Source: CAMAVH01 sp046297835
GTDB lineage: Bacteria > Pseudomonadota > Alphaproteobacteria > SMXQ01
Assembly (NCBI GenBank): GCA_046297835.1
Contig: JBKBHI010000011.1
Location: 1 to 64,000 of the forward strand
Direction of reading: 5' to 3'
Length of the DNA stretch: 64,000 nucleotides
Numbering within the stretch: the stretch's first letter is position 1; each line of letters starts with the position of its first letter. The notes beneath the pieces were generated by a model, which was not told the DNA's origin, searched no databases, and saw nothing but the letters and a program-made list of their open reading frames with translations. Positions 59,137 to 64,000 of the stretch are shown here, piece by piece. A program made the translations under genes and the position numbers.

Positions 59137-60186
59137 ATGAGCTTCATTTCCGCACGCGCGTATTCCGTCCGCGCCTTCGCCGCCGTCATGGCCGCGACCG
59201 CGACGTTCTGCTTCAGCGGCATCGCTCAGGCGCAGGACCGCGCTTGGATGGACCCGAAACTGCTCGAAGCCGCCAAGAAGGAAGGGAAGCTGACCTTCTA
59301 TTCCTCGATCAACGAGGAAGAAGGCTTGCCGATCCTCAAGGTGTTCGAGAGCGCGACCGGCGTGAAGGTCGAATATGTCCGCAATTCCGACTCGGGCCTG
59401 TTGTCGCGCATCATGGTCGAGAACCGCGCCGGCAAGCAGGGCTGGGACGTGATCCAGACCACCGCCGTCAACAAGATGCCGCAGGAACTGCTCGCCGCTT
59501 ACGAGCCGTCGGAAGCGCGGCACATCGACGATGGCGCGAAGGATCCGGCGAAGAAATGGTATGGCGTCTATGCCAACTACAACACGCCCGCTTACAACAC
59601 GCAGCGCGTGAAAGCGGCCGACCTGCCGAAGACTTATGAGGAGTTGGCGACCAAGAAGGAATGGGCCGGCAAGATCGCCATCGACTATTCCGACAACGAG
59701 TGGCTCGCCGCCATGTACAAGCATTACGGCGAGGCCAAAGGCGCGCAGATCGTCAAGGACATCGTCAAGAACCTGAAGCCCGCCATCGCCAAGGGCCATC
59801 TGGCGCTCGCCCGCTCGGTCGGCGCCGGCGAATACGACGTCTCGCTGAACAACTATCTGAACCTGTCGCTCAACGTGAAGCTGTCGGGCGGCCCGATCGA
59901 CTTCTGGGTCATGGAGCCGGTCGCCGTGTTCTACGGCCAGGTCGGCATCAACGCCAAGGCGCCGAATCCGAACGCCGCCCGCCTGCTGTCCAACTTCATG
60001 CTCAGCAAGGAAGGCCAGACGGCGCTGACCGCCAAGGGCCGCATTCCGACCCGCACCGACGTGGAGAGCAATCCGCCGGGCATCATGAACGCGCTCGCCG
60101 GCAAGAAGATCGTGCCGGTGACTCTCTCCCCGCAAGAGGAGAACAAGTGGCAGAAGGTGTTCAAGGAGCAGTTCGACGTCCGCTAA
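59137..60186 (+). CDS. Fe3+-type ABC transporter substrate-binding protein
   Basis: The 349-residue protein has a signal peptide (AFAAVMAATATFCFSGIAQAQ) and a Fbp/PotD-like fold: AKKEGKLTFYSSINEEEGLPILKVFESATGVKVEYVRNSDSGLLSRI, GKQGWDVIQTTAVNKMPQEL and DFWVMEPVAVFYGQVGINAKAPNPNAARLLSNFMLSKEGQ. Such receptors serve ferric iron, thiamine, spermidine or 2-aminoethylphosphonate systems; Tyr residues typical of iron release (YGVYANYN) leave iron possible. It leads a three-gene operon with permease and ATPase. Confidence 0.87.
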   Translation: MSFISARAYSVRAFAAVMAATATFCFSGIAQAQDRAWMDPKLLEAAKKEGKLTFYSSINEEEGLPILKVFESATGVKVEYVRNSDSGLLSRIMVENRAGKQGWDVIQTTAVNKMPQELLAAYEPSEARHIDDGAKDPAKKWYGVYANYNTPAYNTQRVKAADLPKTYEELATKKEWAGKIAIDYSDNEWLAAMYKHYGEAKGAQIVKDIVKNLKPAIAKGHLALARSVGAGEYDVSLNNYLNLSLNVKLSGGPIDFWVMEPVAVFYGQVGINAKAPNPNAARLLSNFMLSKEGQTALTAKGRIPTRTDVESNPPGIMNALAGKKIVPVTLSPQEENKWQKVFKEQFDVR

Positions 60187-60280
60187 CCGCGACGCCGCCC
60201 GCCGCCACCTTCCGTTCATCGCGCATTAAACACCGGGCCGGACCGCGGCGACGCGTTCCGGCCCGCGGAGAATCCGGCTC

Positions 60281-62044
60281 ATGTCATACGGCGACAGCGT
60301 GCAACGCGCTCCCCGCGGCGACGGCTACGGCTTCGTCGCGCGGCTCGGCCATTGGCTGACGCCGGGCAACGTCGTTCTCGTCGTCTGCGCGCTGATCGCC
60401 GCCTGGCTCGTGCTGGTGCCGCTGGCGGCGCTGTTCTACACCGCCTTCGCCGAGGACACGCCTTACGGCCCCGGCGCTTTCACGCTGCAGAATTTCGCCG
60501 ACGCGCTGGGCAGCCGCTATATCGGCGACCTGTTCCTCACCTCGCTGATCTTCGCCAGCGGCACCGCCGCGCTCACTTTCATTCTCGGCGCCGCCGTCGC
60601 CTGGGTCGTCGAGCGCACCGACGCGCCGGGCCGCGAATGGTTCCACGGCTTCGCGCTCCTGTCCTTCGCGCTGCCCGGCCTGCTGACGACGATGGCCTGG
60701 ATCCTGATCTTCAGTCCCAACATCGGTTGGCTCAACGGCGAGCTGAAAGCTTGGTTCGGGCTGGAGAACGCGCCGGTCAACATCTACTCGATGGGCGGCA
60801 TGATCTGGGCGCTGTCGAGCCATTATTTCCCGCTCGCCTATCTGCTGATGGGGCCGGCCTTCCGCGTGCTCGACACGCGCATGGAGGAAGCCGCCGTCAT
60901 GTCGGGCGCGAGCAACTACCAGGTGGCGACGCGCGTCACCATGCCGCTCTTGCGCCCGGCGATCCTCTCGACGCTGCTGCTGCTGTTCATCCGCGGCATG
61001 GAGAGCTTCGAGGTGCCGCGCCTCTTGGGCCTGCCGGCGCGCATCTTCGTCTTCACCACGGAAATCCAGAATGCCACGAGCAACGCGCCGCCGCAGTTCG
61101 GCCTTGCCGGCGCGCACGGCATCATCCTGCTGCTGATCTGCGTCATCGGCGTCTATCTCTACCGCCGCGCCACGCGCAACGCCGAAGCTTTCGCCACCAT
61201 CACTGGCAAAGGCTACCAGCCGACGATCATCCGCCTCGGCGTCTGGCGCTGGCCGGTCTCGATCGGCATGAGCCTGATGTTCCTCGCCGCGCTCGGCCTG
61301 CCGCTGTTCACGCTGATCTGGCAGTCGTTCTTCCGCAACGTGACGTTGCCGACGCTGGACTGGAGCGTTCTCAGCGCCGCCTCGTGGGAGAACTACGATC
61401 TCATCCTGCACTATCCGATCTTCCTCAACGCGGTGAAGAACAGCGTCTTCCTCGGCGCGACGGCGGCGACCATCGTGGTGCTGTTCACCTTCGTCATGGC
61501 CTGGATCGCGCACCGCACCGCCAAGCAATACGGCTGGATGCTCGACGTCTTGACCTTCGTGCCGATCGCCATCCCCAGCATCATCATCGGCGCGAGCATC
61601 CTGTTCGCCTATCTGATCATTCCGCTCAACGTCTACAACACCGTCTGGATCCTGCTGATCGCCTACGTGACGATGAACCTGCCTTACGGCATGCGCTTCA
61701 CCTCGTCGGGCATCGTGCAGATCCATAAGGAGCTGGAGGAGGTGGCGCAGATGAGCGGCGCCGGCCTCTTGGACATCTTCCGCCGCGTGCTGCTGCCGCT
61801 GCTGGCTCCGGTGCTGATCGCCGCCTGGCTCTACATCTTCGTGCTCGCGGTGCGCGAGCTGTCGGCCTCGATCTTCCTGTCGGGCCCCGGCACCCACGTT
61901 CTCGGCACGATCACGCTGACCATGTGGGAGGAAGGCGGCAGCTTCGGCGCGGTTTGCGCGCTCGGCGTCATCCAGATCATCCCGCTGATCTTCATCGTCA
62001 TGGCGATGCGCTGGATCGAGAAGCGCGTCGGCACCCGCCGTTAA
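60281..62044 (+). CDS. Fused double permease of the Fe3+-type ABC importer
   Basis: The 587-residue protein has about 12 membrane helices in two homologous halves, each with an EAA loop facing the ATPase: EEAAVMSGASNYQVATRVTMPLLRPAI near residue 205 and ELEEVAQMSGAGLLDIFRRVLLPLLAP near 488. This fused arrangement is normal for FbpB/ThiP-like permeases. Together with the binding protein upstream and the ATPase downstream (20 bases after its stop) it forms a complete importer. ATG 60281 lies 94 bases after the binding-protein stop. Confidence 0.92.
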   Translation: MSYGDSVQRAPRGDGYGFVARLGHWLTPGNVVLVVCALIAAWLVLVPLAALFYTAFAEDTPYGPGAFTLQNFADALGSRYIGDLFLTSLIFASGTAALTFILGAAVAWVVERTDAPGREWFHGFALLSFALPGLLTTMAWILIFSPNIGWLNGELKAWFGLENAPVNIYSMGGMIWALSSHYFPLAYLLMGPAFRVLDTRMEEAAVMSGASNYQVATRVTMPLLRPAILSTLLLLFIRGMESFEVPRLLGLPARIFVFTTEIQNATSNAPPQFGLAGAHGIILLLICVIGVYLYRRATRNAEAFATITGKGYQPTIIRLGVWRWPVSIGMSLMFLAALGLPLFTLIWQSFFRNVTLPTLDWSVLSAASWENYDLILHYPIFLNAVKNSVFLGATAATIVVLFTFVMAWIAHRTAKQYGWMLDVLTFVPIAIPSIIIGASILFAYLIIPLNVYNTVWILLIAYVTMNLPYGMRFTSSGIVQIHKELEEVAQMSGAGLLDIFRRVLLPLLAPVLIAAWLYIFVLAVRELSASIFLSGPGTHVLGTITLTMWEEGGSFGAVCALGVIQIIPLIFIVMAMRWIEKRVGTRR

Positions 62045-62064
62045 AACTCCGCAAAGGACCAGTC

Positions 62065-63186
62065 ATGCTCGTCGTCGAAAACCTGCGTAAGACGTTCGAG
62101 GCCCAGAACGGCCTGGTGCACGCCGTCGACGGGGTCGGCTTCACGGTCGAACGCGGCAAGCTCCTGACGTTGCTCGGCCCTTCGGGCTGCGGCAAGACCA
62201 CGACGCTGCGCTGCATCGCCGGCCTGGAGCGGCCGCACGCCGGGCGCATCTCGATCGACGGCCGCGACGTCTATAATTCGGAAGGCAACCTGTTCGTGCC
62301 GCCGAACGAGCGCGGCATCGGCATGGTGTTCCAGTCCTACGCCATCTGGCCGCACATGACGGTGTTCGAGAACGTCGCCTTTCCGCTGCGCGTCGCCAAG
62401 GGCGTGCGCTATTCGCGCGCCGAGATCGCCGAGAAGGTCAAAATCGCGCTGGAGAAGGTGCGGCTCGGCGGCTACGAGGGGCGCGCCGCAACGCAGCTCT
62501 CCGGCGGCCAGCAGCAGCGCCTCGCCCTGGCGCGCGGCCTGGTGCGCGAGCCGACCTTGCTGCTGCTCGACGAACCGCTCTCCAACCTCGACGCGAAATT
62601 GCGCGAGCAGATGCGCTTCGAGCTGAAGCGTCTGCAATTGGAATTGGGCATCACCACGCTCTACGTCACGCACGACCAGGCCGAGGCGCTGGCGTTGTCG
62701 GACGAGGTGCTGGTCATGTCGGGCGGCAAGGTCATGCAGCGCGGCAACCCCACGGACATCTACCGCCGGCCGAACAGCGAGTTCGTCGCCGACTTCATCG
62801 GCTCGACCAACCTGGTGCCGGGCAAGGTCGAAGGCGCGCTCGCGGCCGACGGCAAGGGCGTCGTGCGCGCCGTGGAAGGGGCGATTCATTGCACCTTCTT
62901 CCAGCCCATCGCCGCCGGCGCGGACGCGCTGGTCTCGGTGCGGCCGGAAGATATTTTCATCACCGCGCCTGGCGCGGCGCGCTCGGCCAGCGTGCTCGCG
63001 GGCCAGGTCGAAAACCGCGTCTTTCTCGGCGAGGTGATCGACTACATCGTGCGGGTCGGGGAGCGCGAGCTGCGCGTGCGCGCCAAGCCGGAGCAGGATT
63101 TCGCCATCGGCGCGGCGGTCGCGCTGGAATTCACCGCCGAGCGCTGCGTCGGCCTGCGCGCCGACGACAGCCGCAAAGCGTCTTGA
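62065..63186 (+). CDS. ATPase of the Fe3+-type ABC importer
   Basis: The 373-residue protein has Walker A LGPSGCGKTTTLRC, Q-loop FQSYAIWPHMTVFENVAFPL, the signature LSGGQQQRLALARGL, Walker B LLLLDEPLSNLD, H-loop VTHDQAEALALSDEV, and a C-terminal TOBE region (LVSVRPEDIFI, VFLGEVIDYIVRVGERELRVRAKP). ATG 62065 follows AAAGGA. It completes the importer of binding protein, fused permease and ATPase; the transported ion is not fixed by sequence. Confidence 0.93.
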   Translation: MLVVENLRKTFEAQNGLVHAVDGVGFTVERGKLLTLLGPSGCGKTTTLRCIAGLERPHAGRISIDGRDVYNSEGNLFVPPNERGIGMVFQSYAIWPHMTVFENVAFPLRVAKGVRYSRAEIAEKVKIALEKVRLGGYEGRAATQLSGGQQQRLALARGLVREPTLLLLDEPLSNLDAKLREQMRFELKRLQLELGITTLYVTHDQAEALALSDEVLVMSGGKVMQRGNPTDIYRRPNSEFVADFIGSTNLVPGKVEGALAADGKGVVRAVEGAIHCTFFQPIAAGADALVSVRPEDIFITAPGAARSASVLAGQVENRVFLGEVIDYIVRVGERELRVRAKPEQDFAIGAAVALEFTAERCVGLRADDSRKAS

Positions 63187-63192
63187 GCGCGG

Positions 63193-64000
63193 TCAGCGCC
63201 GTTTGAGCCGTGACGCGATGACGAGCCCGATCAGGATCAGCGCCGCGCCGACCACGTGATAGAGCCGCAGCGCCTCGCCGAGAAAGGCGATGGCCATAGC
63301 GCTGCCGAACAGCGGCATCAGATGGATGAACAGGCCGGCGCGGTTCGCGCCGATCAGGTCGACGCCGCGATTCCAGAAGGTGTAGGACAGGATCGAGGGG
63401 AAGACGGCGACGTAGGCGACCGCGCCGATCGTCGGCCAGTTCAACTGCATCGGCGCGCCCGCCGCGCTTTCCCACAGATAGAGCGGCGCGAGCACGATCA
63501 CGCTGACCGCCACGGTGGCGTAAGTGAAGGTGAGCGGATGCAGCTTGGGCCGCTTTCGCAGCAGCACCGAATAGACCGACCATAGCGCCACGGCGATGAA
63601 GATCAGCACGTCGCCGAGGTTGAGGCCGAGGCCGAACAGCGCGGCGAGATCGCCGCGCCCGACGATGGCGGCCGCGCCGATCAAGGACAGGGCGATGCCA
63701 AAGCCCTGCAGCGGCTTGACGGCGTCGCGGAACATCAGCCAGCCGAAGCCGACGATCAGCAGCGGCATGGCCGATTGCAGCAGCAGCGCGTTGAGCGCCG
63801 TGGTGGTCTGAAGGCCGAGATAGACCAGGGCGTTGAACGAGGCGACGCCGACCAGCGACAGTCCGAGAATGATCGGCCAATGGGCGCGCAGCGTCGGCCA
63901 ATCCTGGCGCGCGAACTTGATCGCGAACGGCGTCAAGATCAGGAAGGCGCCGAACCAGCGCCAGAACACCAGGCCGAACGGCGGCACGATGCCGCTCACG
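63193..64000 (-). CDS. EamA/DMT-family transporter, 5' end outside the window
   Basis: The visible 268 residues contain nine or so hydrophobic helices of the drug/metabolite transporter fold, with two EamA repeats: PFGLVFWRWFGAFLILTPFAI, LGLSLVGVASFNALVYLGLQTTTALNALLLQSAMPLLI and YVAVFPSILSYTFWNRGVDLIGANRAGLFIHLMPLFGSAMAIAFLGE. The first helix is cut off at base 64000. It exports an unknown metabolite. It converges on the ATPase gene (7 bases between stops). Confidence 0.88.
   Translation of the reverse strand, partial: VSGIVPPFGLVFWRWFGAFLILTPFAIKFARQDWPTLRAHWPIILGLSLVGVASFNALVYLGLQTTTALNALLLQSAMPLLIVGFGWLMFRDAVKPLQGFGIALSLIGAAAIVGRGDLAALFGLGLNLGDVLIFIAVALWSVYSVLLRKRPKLHPLTFTYATVAVSVIVLAPLYLWESAAGAPMQLNWPTIGAVAYVAVFPSILSYTFWNRGVDLIGANRAGLFIHLMPLFGSAMAIAFLGEALRLYHVVGAALILIGLVIASRLKRR

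Noticed and set aside
58930..60219. Upstream extension of the class III alcohol dehydrogenase frame
   Set aside because: The enzyme's N-terminus begins at ATG 58929; the extension is antisense to the ABC binding-protein gene.

Overview
The window is GC-rich chromosomal DNA from an alphaproteobacterium, most likely of the Rhodospirillales/Hyphomicrobiales type. The clues are a ChvI/ChvG-like two-component pair, PhoX with a Tat signal, the block DUF2948-hisG-hisD-maf-RNase G-yacG-tRNA-Phe, YgfZ, class III alcohol dehydrogenase with S-formylglutathione hydrolase, and inverted-repeat elements of the kind common in that group. Genus cannot be read from the sequence. About 70 genes, three tRNAs (Pro-CGG, Thr-GGT, Phe-GAA) and no rRNA are visible. 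One run of ten N (54821-54830) inside homopolymeric sequence marks an assembly gap.

Layout. 1-3330 is an accessory patch: the tail of a probable ABC ATPase, a decayed IS3-family element, an ABC exporter, and a cluster of CCCTGTTA motifs. 3436-8153 holds small envelope and stress proteins (tandem cupin, GlsB/YeaQ, BON, DM13, holin-like and YqjD-like membrane proteins, glycine zipper) plus a deletion scar joining a CoA-transferase start to a DUF35 end. 8408-13532 runs from a lipoprotein through the ChvI/ChvG-like regulator and kinase to a Bax-like glucosaminidase cluster. It ends at a triplicated structured repeat (13547-13847). 13881-25928 mixes DUF2937, an SDR, PhoX, an amidohydrolase-fold protein without metal ligands, a DctB-like kinase with a lone receiver, apt, an orphan TAXI binding protein and a hybrid kinase.

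25992-41006 is mostly housekeeping: tRNA-Pro, polyprenyl synthase, a methyltransferase, glyQ/glyS and ygfZ. These are followed by a tightly coupled surface-glycan operon (GT9-GT2-GT4-asnB-pyrC, with ATGA or GTGA overlaps) and small unknowns, including an EpmC-like HExxH protein. 41228-47974 is dcd, murA, DUF2948, hisGD, maf, RNase G, yacG and tRNA-Phe. Directly behind tRNA-Phe lies an AT-rich NYN-domain gene that looks horizontally acquired. 49226-64000 holds malate synthase G, an orphan TctC-type binding protein beside an amidohydrolase, a cupin, a ferritin-like protein, a GH16 hydrolase, the glutathione-dependent formaldehyde pathway, an Fe3+-type ABC importer and a truncated EamA transporter.

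The most unusual items are the triplicated repeat whose stems covary between copies (13547-13847), the metal-ligand-free amidohydrolase (17537-18577), the tRNA-Phe-linked NYN gene (48172-49008), the chained ATGA mini-reading frames ahead of the TAXI gene (21443-21489), the AT-rich patch inside glyS (about 31020-31203), and the CCCTGTTA cluster (3004-3225).
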